From NCBI GenBank assembly GCA_002365865.1, contig DFAQ01000050.1, forward strand, positions 1 to 15,616: a DNA stretch of 15,616 bases, given 5' to 3'. This document shows, piece by piece, positions 1-6,261 of the stretch (within the stretch, counting starts at the first letter, position 1; each line of letters begins with the position of its first letter). Origin of the DNA: Pelotomaculum sp. UBA3102 (GTDB lineage: Bacteria > Bacillota > Desulfotomaculia > Desulfotomaculales > Pelotomaculaceae). Position numbers and translations under genes: made by a program. The notes beneath the pieces are model-generated. The model was not told the DNA's origin. It searched no databases and worked only from the letters and a program-made list of their open reading frames with translations.

Positions 1-2
1 AC

Positions 3-72
3 GCTACGCCACGGGGACGGTTCCATCGTCTTCCCTTCGGCCCTTTGCTACGCTTCGGGGACGCTCGAACCG
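3..72. repeat. GC-rich repeat-like intergenic sequence
   Basis: Two imperfect direct copies of the motif GCTACGCYNCGGGGACG lie at 3-19 and 47-63 (15 of 17 bases equal), and a short inverted pair CGGTTC / GAACCG lies at 18-23 and 67-72. The base composition is visibly more GC-rich than the AT-rich ends of neighbouring genes. On the minus strand it contains the string GGAACCGTCCCCG, which resembles interspersed GAACCGTCCCC-type repeats that I recall from Clostridia genomes; that link is memory-based, not shown here. It lies directly downstream of ssb and runs off the window edge, so its full length and any mobile origin cannot be judged. Confidence 0.4.
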
Positions 73-101
73 ACCCCATGGCTCCGCTAACCTTTAATTT
101 A

Positions 102-121
102 CGCTGTAGTATTAGACAGCG
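102..121 (-). other. Hairpin just downstream of ssb
   Basis: CGCTGT (102-107) and ACAGCG (116-121) form a perfect 6-bp stem with an 8-base loop, beginning 7 bases after the ssb stop on the minus strand. The bases that follow on the minus strand are TAAATTAAAGG, not a clean U-run, so it is a weak candidate terminator or a 3'-end stabilising hairpin for the rpsF-ssb transcript. Confidence 0.3.
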
Positions 122-127
122 ATGTTT

Positions 128-541
128 TTAAAACGGGATGTCTTCCTCATTAAAAGCAATCTCACTCCCGTACCCCACTGCATCTTCACTTAGACCCGTT
201 CCGCCTGAACCGGCCCCGCCATCCCTGGCCCGGTCAAGAAAACGCACCGAATTGGCCACAACCTCGGCCGCTTTTCTGCGGATGCCCTGGCTGTCGTCAT
301 ATGACCGTATTTGCAGTCTTCCTTCCACAGCCACAAGCCGGCCTTTACCTAGGTAATTGGCACAAACCTCGGCCTGCCGCTGCCAGACAACAATATCGAT
401 AAAGTCTGCTTCACGCTCCCCCTGCTTGTTACGGAAACGGTTAACCGCCAAAGTAAACTTGGTTACTGCCGTACCGCCGGGGGTATAACGCAACTCCGGA
501 TCTTTCGTCAGCCTGCCGATCAAAATCACTTTATTCAGCAT
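128..541 (-). CDS. ssb: Single-stranded DNA-binding protein
   Basis: This 137-residue protein is a bacterial SSB, which coats single-stranded DNA in replication, repair and recombination and recruits partner proteins through its tail. The N-terminal OB-fold occupies about residues 1-105 and starts with the typical MLNKVILIGRLTKDPELRYT; a WQRQAEVCANYLGKG stretch and a GRLQIRSYDD stretch follow as in the family. A Gly-rich linker leads to the acidic tip EEDIPF, the conserved partner-docking peptide, so the protein is complete. It starts with ATG behind GGGTGATGG and sits 45 bases after rpsF in the same direction, so the two are very likely cotranscribed. The usual third gene, rpsR, is not seen in the 127 bases that remain. 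Confidence 0.97.
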   Translation of the reverse strand: MLNKVILIGRLTKDPELRYTPGGTAVTKFTLAVNRFRNKQGEREADFIDIVVWQRQAEVCANYLGKGRLVAVEGRLQIRSYDDSQGIRRKAAEVVANSVRFLDRARDGGAGSGGTGLSEDAVGYGSEIAFNEEDIPF

Positions 542-586
542 ATTTCCATCACCCCGGGTAATTCTGTTTCGGTAACCTGTGTCTTG

Positions 587-874
587 CTATTCGTCATCAC
601 GCACAATCATATGACGCAACACGTCGTCGCTAATCTTTATGACCCGGTCAAGCTCGGTTGTCACCTTGGACTCGGCATTAAACCGGATAATGACATAAAA
701 GCCTTCCCGGAAGTCTTTTACCTCATAAGCCAGTCTGCGCTTGCCCCACTTGTCAAGCTTGATAATTTCCCCGTCGAGGCTTTCAATCAGGTTCTTGAAT
801 TTTTCAATAACCGCCTCGTTTGCTTCCTCCTCCAGGTCAGGACGAATAACAAAGATTAACTCATATTTGCGCAA
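587..874 (-). CDS. rpsF: 30S ribosomal protein bS6
   Basis: Small-subunit protein bS6, which binds the central domain of 16S rRNA together with bS18. A TTG start at 874 gives 95 residues, the usual family length; it lies behind the strong site GGAGGAGGTGAGTGG, while the longer open frame upstream (to 997) has no family similarity and crosses the promoter. The protein begins MRKYELIFVIRPDL and contains the hallmark DKWGKRRLAYEVKDFREGFY at about residues 41-60. It is the first gene of the rpsF-ssb operon and is preceded by a near-consensus promoter at 959-988. The C-terminal end is short (RHMIVRDDE), normal for Gram-positive bS6. Confidence 0.96.
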   Translation of the reverse strand: MRKYELIFVIRPDLEEEANEAVIEKFKNLIESLDGEIIKLDKWGKRRLAYEVKDFREGFYVIIRFNAESKVTTELDRVIKISDDVLRHMIVRDDE

Positions 875-905
875 ACCACTCACCTCCTCCCTATGGTCTG
901 AGGCC

Positions 906-920
906 CTACCTCCATGGTAG
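906..920 (-). promoter_or_regulatory. Hairpin in the rpsF 5' leader
   Basis: The rpsF leader of about 80 bases contains CTACC and GGTAG arms around a 5-base loop on the minus strand, flanked by GGTG-TTC-CACC just upstream. Many rpsF leaders bind the bS6:bS18 complex through a hairpin with a CCG-containing internal loop; no CCG is present in this leader, so I cannot assign it to that motif. It is recorded as a possible structured leader only. Confidence 0.3.
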
Positions 921-958
921 AGCAGGGTGGAACACCAAATACAAAATTTAACTAATAA

Positions 959-988
959 ATTATAGCACAGTGCCCGATATAATAGCAA
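959..988 (-). promoter_or_regulatory. Promoter of rpsF-ssb
   Basis: On the minus strand the -35 box TTGCTA (983-988) is followed after 18 bases by a perfect -10 TATAAT (959-964), preceded by TG at the extended -10 position (TGCTATAAT). This is a SigA-type promoter; transcription should start near 951, giving a leader of about 75 bases to the rpsF TTG. Confidence 0.75.
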
Positions 989-1080
989 GGAAAACAAGAA
1001 ATTCGTTTTTTTATTTCGGATTCATAGCAATAACCGGTTTGGAACAAAATAAAAATAAAAACTCTTCGGGGGTGCTCTGT

Positions 1081-1407
1081 ATGGATGCCATAAAACCTCA
1101 TATCTATTCCTATTCAATTAATGGCGTACAGGTAAAACCGGTGTCTGAAGACGGCAAAACAGTAAGTATTCTTTATAACGGCACGTTAAGAAACACCGGC
1201 ACAGAACAAATCTACCTGCACTTTGGGCTCGGTGATAAAAATAACTGGGACCGGATTAGCGAGCAACCGATGGAAAATCAAGCCCAGGGATGGGAAAAAA
1301 CCGTACAGTTGACCGGGAGCAACCAATTAAATTTTTGTTTTAAAAACAATACTGATAACTGGGATAATAATAACGGTATTAACTGGGCCTATCGCATATC
1401 AGATTAA
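1081..1407 (+). CDS. Small carbohydrate-binding module protein (CBM25-like)
   Basis: A 108-residue protein that appears to be a single starch/glycogen-type carbohydrate-binding domain of the CBM25/CBM53 sort. Supporting features are a beta-rich layout, VSILYNGTL and YLHFGLGDKNNW in the first half, W76-x-x-T in the middle (GWEKTVQLTG), and the closing NNTDNWDNNNGINWAYRI, whose DNNNG-x-NW pattern is typical of these modules. No catalytic domain, signal peptide or membrane segment is present, so it is probably cytoplasmic. The ATG at 1081 is preferred because GGGGGTG lies 8 bases upstream and the frame upstream is low-complexity. It stands alone on the plus strand between divergent rpsF and convergent DUF951. 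Its role is unknown; binding to intracellular glycogen-like polymer is an inference. Confidence 0.75.
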   Translation: MDAIKPHIYSYSINGVQVKPVSEDGKTVSILYNGTLRNTGTEQIYLHFGLGDKNNWDRISEQPMENQAQGWEKTVQLTGSNQLNFCFKNNTDNWDNNNGINWAYRISD

Positions 1408-1416
1408 TTCATCACC

Positions 1417-1632
1417 CTATTCAACCGGGGGTTGTTTTTTACCGTTGCCGGGATTTTGTACCAATGCCTTAACCGATTTTTCAAATTTAGGACGGGGCAA
1501 CAAAAGCACCCGCCCACACTTTAAACACTTGATCCGGAAATCCACCCCCGTGCGGAGGACTTCCCAAAGATCGCCGCCACAGGGGTGGTTTTTTCTAGTC
1601 CTGACTATATCTCCCACAGAATACCTTTGCAA
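1417..1632 (-). CDS. DUF951 family protein (YyzM-like)
   Basis: A 71-residue protein of the DUF951 family. It shows VGDIVRTRKNHPCGGDLWEV followed by DFRIKCLKCGRVLLLPRPKFEKSVK, i.e. a conserved HPCGG (residues 16-20) and a C-x-x-C pair (Cys36, Cys39) that may bind metal. The molecular function is not established. The start is TTG at 1632 behind AGGAG with 10 bases of spacing; no ATG or GTG is available. Bacillus subtilis carries its YyzM homologue in the same rpsF-soj neighbourhood, which supports the call. It is convergent with the CBM25-like gene with only 9 bases between the stops, and lies 60 bases after the aminopeptidase gene. Confidence 0.9.
   Translation of the reverse strand: MQRYSVGDIVRTRKNHPCGGDLWEVLRTGVDFRIKCLKCGRVLLLPRPKFEKSVKALVQNPGNGKKQPPVE
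1422..1440 (+). terminator. Intrinsic terminator of the CBM25-like gene
   Basis: CAACC (1422-1426), loop GGG, GGTTG (1430-1434) and then six T (1435-1440) form a compact factor-independent terminator on the plus strand, 15 bases after the stop of the CBM25-like gene. It lies inside the last codons of the convergent DUF951 gene. The stem is short (5 bp), so strength is uncertain. Confidence 0.55.
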
Positions 1633-1662
1633 AACAATCCATCTCCTATCTTGCCGGATGAT

Positions 1663-1679
1663 AAAAAGCGCCCGTGGCG
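1663..1679 (-). terminator. Weak candidate terminator after the aminopeptidase gene
   Basis: On the minus strand, CGCC-ACG-GGCG (1669-1679) is followed by C and TTTTT (1663-1667), 14 bases after the stop of the M18 gene. The stem is only 4 bp, so this may be a leaky terminator between the aminopeptidase and DUF951 genes. Confidence 0.3.
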
Positions 1680-1692
1680 GGAACGACCGGGA

Positions 1693-3105
1693 TTAACCGG
1701 CAAAAAATACTTTGTATCCCTTATAGGCCATATAAATATCGGCCTTGCTGGCCACTTCAAACGGCGAATGCATTCCCAGCAGGGCCACTCCGCAGTCTAT
1801 CACATCCATTCCGTACGTAGCCATAATGTGGGCTATGGTACCGCCTCCCCCCTGGTCTACTTTGCCTATTTCGCCTGTTTGCCAGATCACACCGTGGCGG
1901 TTAAAAATTTGCCTTATATATGCCACTGCCTCTGCATGAGCATCGTTGGCACCATATTTCCCCTTGCTCCCGGTGTACTTGGTTACGACCAACCCTTCGC
2001 CCAGGCGGGCGGTGTTCATCTTCTCAAACACATCATCATAATTGGGATCATACCCCGCGTTAACGTCAGCGGAAAGAGCCCGCGAGTTTGCCAGGGCCCG
2101 GCGCAAGATCAAATCGTTGTATGCGGGCACACAGCGGGAAATAATTTCCGCCACTGCGTTGGCAAAAAATGCTCCCTCCATGCCGGTATTACCGCTGCTT
2201 CCGATCTCCTCTTTATCAGCCAGGATCAAGAGGGCGGTTTGCTCCGGAACCGTTGTCCGAACGGCTGCCTGGAGTGAAGTATAAACGCAGGCGCGGTCAT
2301 CCTGACCGTAACCGCCGATAAAACTGCGGTCAAAACCGATGTCCCGGGCCGGCCACGCCGGGACCAGTTCCAGTTCGGAACTTATCAGATCCTCCTCAAT
2401 GATCCCGTACAGCCGGTAAAGATATTCCAAAACCGCCGTTTTGAAACGTTCTTTAGCCTCTTTACCACCAGAAGGCACGCTTCCGGCAAGAATATTTAAT
2501 TTTTCTCCGGAAACGGCATCAGCCATTTTTTTGTCCATCTGGTCCTTGGCCAGGTGGGGCAGCAGATCGGATACGGCAAAGACGGGATCGCCGGGGTTTT
2601 CCCCGATCAGCACCGGGATGGTTGCACCGTCGGATTTCACTACTACACCGTGCAGGGCCAGGGGCACAGATAACCAGTGGTATTTTTTGATCCCGCCGTA
2701 GTAGTGGGTTTTTAACAACGCCATCCCGCCTTCCTCAAAAAGCGGCCGGGGCTTTAAATCCAGGCGGGGACTGTCGGTATGCGCACCGATAATATTTAAA
2801 CCCAGTTCCAGCGGTTTTTTACCGATTACCGCGGCAATTAAGGCCTTGCGGCGATTAATCGTAAAGACTCGGTCCCCCGGCTTTAAAACGGCCGTATCCT
2901 CCAGGGGGGTGAAGCCGGCCTGCTCAAGAAGCTCCCGTGCTACTGCCAGCACCGCTCTTTCTGTTTTAGCGACATTAATAAAATTTTTATATTCCTCTGA
3001 AAAAAGCATGGCTTGATGCTTCTCTTCTTCGCCCATAACATCCCAGGTGTTTTTTCTTGCATGAGCCAGTGGTGAAGCAGGGTGCTGTTCTTCGAACGCA
3101 CTCAT
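1693..3105 (-). CDS. M18 family zinc aminopeptidase
   Basis: A 470-residue cytosolic metallo-aminopeptidase of peptidase family M18 (aminopeptidase I type), which removes N-terminal, often acidic, residues from peptides using a two-zinc centre. Expected metal and catalytic residues are visible: His109 and Asp111 in GAHTDSPRLDLKPRPL, Asp269/Asp270 in GGYGQDDRACVYTSLQA, Glu299/Glu300 in DKEEIGSSGNTGMEG, Asp347 in SADVNAGYDPNYDDVF, and His446 in GMHSPFE. The length fits the family. The ATG at 3105 lies 6 bases after GGAGGG; the 45-codon upstream extension overlaps the end of cvpA and is not family-like. It is 43 bases downstream of cvpA and may be cotranscribed with it. No sign of damage. Confidence 0.94.
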   Translation of the reverse strand: MSAFEEQHPASPLAHARKNTWDVMGEEEKHQAMLFSEEYKNFINVAKTERAVLAVARELLEQAGFTPLEDTAVLKPGDRVFTINRRKALIAAVIGKKPLELGLNIIGAHTDSPRLDLKPRPLFEEGGMALLKTHYYGGIKKYHWLSVPLALHGVVVKSDGATIPVLIGENPGDPVFAVSDLLPHLAKDQMDKKMADAVSGEKLNILAGSVPSGGKEAKERFKTAVLEYLYRLYGIIEEDLISSELELVPAWPARDIGFDRSFIGGYGQDDRACVYTSLQAAVRTTVPEQTALLILADKEEIGSSGNTGMEGAFFANAVAEIISRCVPAYNDLILRRALANSRALSADVNAGYDPNYDDVFEKMNTARLGEGLVVTKYTGSKGKYGANDAHAEAVAYIRQIFNRHGVIWQTGEIGKVDQGGGGTIAHIMATYGMDVIDCGVALLGMHSPFEVASKADIYMAYKGYKVFFAG

Positions 3106-3148
3106 GATAATCCCTCCAATTATAATAATACCCTTATTTTTTACTTTA

Positions 3149-3847
3149 TCAGCCGATATTATAAGTCCTGTCCCCAAGCGGCAAAGGACGGTTGATGAGC
3201 TCAAACAAAGGCTCGAAGTAAGGTAAAAGCTTGGAATCATTCAAGGTTTTACCGGGTAACCGGAAAGCATGTTCCTCCGGCAAAATATCCGGTGGAATAT
3301 TGTAAAATTGAAAAGGCGCCAGCAGAATTAACATTACTATAACGATTACTATCCCCCTGGCAGCGCCAAAAAGAACCCCGGCCACCCGGTTGAGCGGGCC
3401 CAGAAAACACCAGCCGGCAATCTTAGTTAACATTCGCCCAATCAGGCCCGCCAGCCAGGCTACGGCAAGAAGCAAAAATAAAAAGCTAAGCGCGTCCAAA
3501 ACCCCAGCGGTAAAGGTGCCCGCCAGATAATCACTCAACGAATCAGATGAAAGATTTGCCGCGGCGACAGAAGCCGTGACCCCGCCTTCCGCAGTTAAAC
3601 CGAGTGAAACCGGACCGCTGCCGGGAGCCCACAGCTTTAAAATTCCCTCTAACCAGGAACTGAGTTTTTCTTCTGCATTCCACCTACCGGCTACGTATAA
3701 AGCCAGGGAATGGTGATAATTAAAAGCCACCCAGAGACCGGAAACAATACCGGCCAATTTGGCAACACTTGCTAATAGGCCGCTGCGCAGTCCCTGCAGC
3801 GAGGAGAGGACAACCACGACAATAATTACCCAGTCAAGCCAATTCAA
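3149..3847 (-). CDS. cvpA: CvpA family membrane protein
   Basis: A 232-residue inner-membrane protein of the CvpA (colicin V production) family. About four membrane segments are visible, near residues 5-20, 25-44, 113-137 and 163-180. The opening NWLDWVIIVVVVLSSLQGLRSGLL and the conserved LGPLNRVAGVLFGAARG before the last segment (149-165) are the family signatures. CvpA homologues affect envelope traits and secretion in some bacteria, but no biochemical activity is established. It starts with TTG at 3847, 8 bases after AGGGGGG. A possible promoter with TATAAT lies at 3884-3911, and the M18 peptidase gene follows 43 bases downstream. Confidence 0.85.
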   Translation of the reverse strand: MNWLDWVIIVVVVLSSLQGLRSGLLASVAKLAGIVSGLWVAFNYHHSLALYVAGRWNAEEKLSSWLEGILKLWAPGSGPVSLGLTAEGGVTASVAAANLSSDSLSDYLAGTFTAGVLDALSFLFLLLAVAWLAGLIGRMLTKIAGWCFLGPLNRVAGVLFGAARGIVIVIVMLILLAPFQFYNIPPDILPEEHAFRLPGKTLNDSKLLPYFEPLFELINRPLPLGDRTYNIG

Positions 3848-3883
3848 TTATATCGCCCCCCTCAAACTTTTTTTCTTAAAACA

Positions 3884-3911
3884 ATTATAAGAAATACTTC
3901 GGAAATATGAA
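3884..3911 (-). promoter_or_regulatory. Candidate promoter upstream of cvpA
   Basis: On the minus strand TTCATA (3906-3911) and a perfect TATAAT (3884-3889) are separated by 16 bases, about 40 bases before the cvpA start. The -10 is consensus and the -35 matches four of six positions. The region is AT-rich, so chance occurrence is possible. Confidence 0.42.
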
Positions 3912-3918
3912 ATGATTT

Positions 3919-4986
3919 TTATTTATTTCTAAAAAATATCACCAGGGGGAGCGACAAAAGGATGGCCGTCAGTACCAGACCTACATAGCCGAATAAAGGA
4001 TAAAGCAGACGCACCATATCGGCAAAACCAAACCCCGCTGGAGGCAATACCAGAAGGCAGGCCCCGATGCCGTAAAAACGGTAGCGGGAGCTGCACGCAG
4101 GCGCGAGCCTGCTGGCAAAACCATGGGCATCCGCTATGGCCGTGGTAAGAATTGCCAGCCAAATTATAATACCCACCGCGTGGCAAAAACCGGCACCGAG
4201 GCTTTCGGCCAGGTAGAGCAGCGGAATCTGGTAATAACCGGCTTCAGGCATATGCGCCAATCCGGCCAAGGTTACCAGAAAAATTGCCGCACCAAGCAGC
4301 AGGCCTCCCAGGACGCCCCCGGCTACTCCCGGTTTCAGCGGCACCACTCTGCCCAGGGTAGATAATACGGCCAACGGTACCACAATATTGTAAGAAACAT
4401 ATAGTATGCCGGCCAAAATCCAGTTGCCCGCAACCCCCCCGGCAGCAGCTGCACTGGAAATAAGTCCCCCCTGGCTCCCGCCGCAACTCCGCAGGGCGGC
4501 AAGAGATATTACCGCAACCACCGTGAACTTGACCGGAACCAGAAAAACATTTGCTGTCAGCACCACCTCCAGACCTCCTAAGATTACCAGCGCCGTAATT
4601 AAGGCTATCGACAAGGATCCCACCCTGGCAGGAAGTCCGAAATGCTCCTCAAAAACTGCGGCACTGCCGGCCATCATAGCACACAACCCACCTAACAGCA
4701 CGACTAAACTCATAGCATCCATAATTTTCCTGCCAACCGGCGTCATTAAACGGGATAAGATATCCCGGTAGCAGCCGGACCTTATTTTAACGGAAAGATA
4801 CATGGTCATGCCGCCTAGATAAGCCAGCAAAACCGTTGCCAGTGCCGCGCCCCACAAACCGTTGCTGCCGTGCAAGATAAAAAACTGCATAATTTCCTGG
4901 CCGGAAGCAAAGCCGGCACCGATAATGGACCCGATATACAAGGCGATAACTTTCACCAAAACCAAAAAGTTTTTCCCGGCGGTCAT
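3919..4986 (-). CDS. YkvI family membrane protein (LeuT-fold transporter-like)
   Basis: A 355-residue, very hydrophobic protein with roughly ten membrane segments, matching the YkvI family of putative transporters related to the amino-acid transporters with a LeuT-type fold. The first segment carries the signature YIGSIIGAGFASGQEIMQFF (around residues 17-36), where the broken-helix GAGFASGQE motif corresponds to the substrate and ion site of LeuT-type proteins. Polar residues are rare elsewhere except in short loops such as SVKIRSGCYRDILSRLMTPVG. The substrate is unknown. The start at ATG 4986 follows GGGGAG with 10 bases of spacing; a TTG six codons upstream is less likely. It is divergent from yyaC across 158 bases in which I see no convincing promoter. 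Confidence 0.8.
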   Translation of the reverse strand: MTAGKNFLVLVKVIALYIGSIIGAGFASGQEIMQFFILHGSNGLWGAALATVLLAYLGGMTMYLSVKIRSGCYRDILSRLMTPVGRKIMDAMSLVVLLGGLCAMMAGSAAVFEEHFGLPARVGSLSIALITALVILGGLEVVLTANVFLVPVKFTVVAVISLAALRSCGGSQGGLISSAAAAGGVAGNWILAGILYVSYNIVVPLAVLSTLGRVVPLKPGVAGGVLGGLLLGAAIFLVTLAGLAHMPEAGYYQIPLLYLAESLGAGFCHAVGIIIWLAILTTAIADAHGFASRLAPACSSRYRFYGIGACLLVLPPAGFGFADMVRLLYPLFGYVGLVLTAILLSLPLVIFFRNK

Positions 4987-5144
4987 CGTTAAGAATCTCC
5001 CCAATATAATTTATAAAATAATCCCTTTTGCATTTCTATGCCGGTAGAATTATGGTTTGACCAAAAATTTGCTCACCGGGGGAATAACCGAACGGAAGTA
5101 TGGAAATAAAATATACTAATGAGCTCTTCGGGGGAGGAAGTAAA

Positions 5145-5750
5145 ATGACCGCGGTAAAAAGCCTGCAATCAATTGATGATCGAATGAAAATAAAGATTCA
5201 CATCGAGGACCCTCTGGCCGCTGATAAACTGGCCGGTGAACTGGCAACACGGCTGCAAAAATTAAAGGTGGGGAAGGAAAGACCAAAAGTTTTACTCTGC
5301 ATCGGAACGGACCGGTCCACGGGTGACTGTCTCGGACCGCTGGTGGGTTCTAAAATAAGTAACGGGCAGCAAGACTTTTTTATCATATACGGCACCCTTG
5401 ATAACCCGGTTCATGCCAGCAACCTTAAAGAGATTTTAGATGAGATCAATTTGCTTTACCAAGAACCTTTTATCATTGCCGTCGATGCCTGTCTGGGAAG
5501 ATTTGAAAATGTCGGGTGCATAAACCTCGGGAACGGGTCCCTGTTGCCCGGGGCAAGCTTTAATAAGGACCTGCCGCCGGTCGGGCATATTCATATTACC
5601 GGAATAGTCAACGTGGGTGGATTCATGGAATATTTCGTGCTTCAAAACACCCGGCTCAACCTGGTCATGAGAATTGCCGACGTTATAGCAGGCGGGCTTA
5701 ATCATGCCGCTTCCGAATTTATCAGAACAGATAAGACCTGGGGCGGATAA
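5145..5750 (+). CDS. yyaC: Sporulation-associated protein YyaC (DUF1256, GPR-like fold)
   Basis: A 201-residue protein of the YyaC/DUF1256 family, found almost only in endospore formers and related in fold to the germination protease and hydrogenase-maturation proteases. Family signatures are the IGTDRSTGDCLGPLVG stretch (residues 53-68), the AVDACLG stretch (112-118) and the C-terminal HIHITGIVNVGGFMEYFVLQ with NTRLNLVM (149-175). The precise activity is not known; the name rests on family membership and on the location between parB and rpsF, as in Bacillus. The ATG at 5145 sits 7 bases after GGGGGAGG; an upstream ATG at 5100 in the same frame lacks a site. It is transcribed alone on the plus strand and ends at a strong terminator. 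Confidence 0.92.
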   Translation: MTAVKSLQSIDDRMKIKIHIEDPLAADKLAGELATRLQKLKVGKERPKVLLCIGTDRSTGDCLGPLVGSKISNGQQDFFIIYGTLDNPVHASNLKEILDEINLLYQEPFIIAVDACLGRFENVGCINLGNGSLLPGASFNKDLPPVGHIHITGIVNVGGFMEYFVLQNTRLNLVMRIADVIAGGLNHAASEFIRTDKTWGG

Positions 5751-5761
5751 AACCCAGCGGC

Positions 5762-5798
5762 AAAAAAGGATGGGGGGGTCAATCCACCATCCTTTTTT
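5762..5798. terminator. Bidirectional intrinsic terminator
   Basis: AAAAAAGGATGG (5762-5773) pairs perfectly with CCATCCTTTTTT (5787-5798), giving a 12-bp arm with U-runs on both strands. It lies between the convergent yyaC (stop 5750) and UPF0180 (stop at 5835) genes and should terminate both. Confidence 0.88.
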
Positions 5799-5834
5799 TA
5801 AAGAATTAAAAGACAAAAATTACCGTTCCGGTGC

Positions 5835-6074
5835 TCAACGAAGACGCCTTTCCAACTCATCTAAAACCTGGACGGCGGTTTTTCCTGAAGCGTCTATTAC
5901 CGGTGATTTTACGGCGATGTCCTGCATGCCCATAACATTATCATCCATACCTGAAACGATCAGCGCATCAATATTGCCGGTACTTCCCGGTTTAACCACG
6001 GTATACCCCTGATTTTCTGCCGCCTCCTTAATATTATTTAAAAGACCTTCTTCAACCGCGATTACTTTTTTCAT
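5835..6074 (-). CDS. UPF0180 (YkuS) family protein
   Basis: A 79-residue protein matching the UPF0180/YkuS family of uncharacterised small proteins in spore-forming Gram-positive bacteria. Typical features are the opening KKVIAVEEGLLNNIKEAAENQGY, the central INTERNAL-like GNIDALIVSGMDDNVMGMQD region with an Asp-rich turn, and the closing VIDASGKTAVQVLDELERRL. Alternating beta and alpha segments suggest a small Rossmann-like or receiver-like fold, but no function is established. It starts with ATG at 6074, 9 bases after GGGAGGTG. It is divergent from the LarC-like gene and convergent with yyaC. (The word 'internal-like' refers only to position in the chain.). Confidence 0.85.
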   Translation of the reverse strand: MKKVIAVEEGLLNNIKEAAENQGYTVVKPGSTGNIDALIVSGMDDNVMGMQDIAVKSPVIDASGKTAVQVLDELERRLR

Positions 6075-6261
6075 AAATCAGAACACCTCCCTGATAAAAT
6101 ATTTTTTCAAGAAAACAGTCCTTTTATTCTTCCTGACCGGCGCCTTTTTCCCGGTAACGCCGGATACAAGGTCCGAAATATAGACTCTGTTTTTTGATGA
6201 CCGGGAAGTTGTTTTCGGCTATACTAGTAGGTAAGAATATAAGTACAAAGGAGACCGGAAA

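Noticed and set aside
1..79. Open minus-strand frame starting at ATG 79 and running off the edge (MGSVRASPKRSKGPKGRR...), considered as rpsR or a new gene.
   Set aside because: It shows no bS18 residues, its Arg/Lys/Pro-rich content follows from the GC-rich repeat, and the binding site is too close to the start.
878..913. A short upstream ORF in the rpsF leader (MEVGPQTIGRR) ending at the rpsF binding site.
   Set aside because: No ribosome binding site precedes its ATG, which lies in a hairpin loop.
970..1080. Longer N-terminus for the CBM25-like protein from ATG 970.
   Set aside because: The extension overlaps the divergent rpsF promoter, is low-complexity, and has no binding site, whereas ATG 1081 does.
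1062..5134. Shared 11-mer CTCTTCGGGGG just before the starts of the CBM25-like gene and yyaC (1062-1072 and 5124-5134).
   Set aside because: An 11-base match is expected by chance many times in a window this size, and the G-run is explained by ribosome binding sites.
5005..5144. Sporulation sigma-factor promoter for yyaC, using GGAATA (5081) and TATACTA (5112).
   Set aside because: The spacing of 25 bases is far from the 16-18 expected for SigF/SigG promoters.
6137..6163. CCGGCG / CGCCGG inverted repeat between the UPF0180 and larC-like genes as an operator or terminator.
   Set aside because: The loop is 15 bases and no U-run follows on either strand; CCGG-type words are common in this sequence.
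6194..6225. TTGATG and TATACT as a promoter for the larC-like gene.
   Set aside because: The spacing is 20 bases, outside the usual 16-18, and there is no extended -10; the TATACT alone is not enough.
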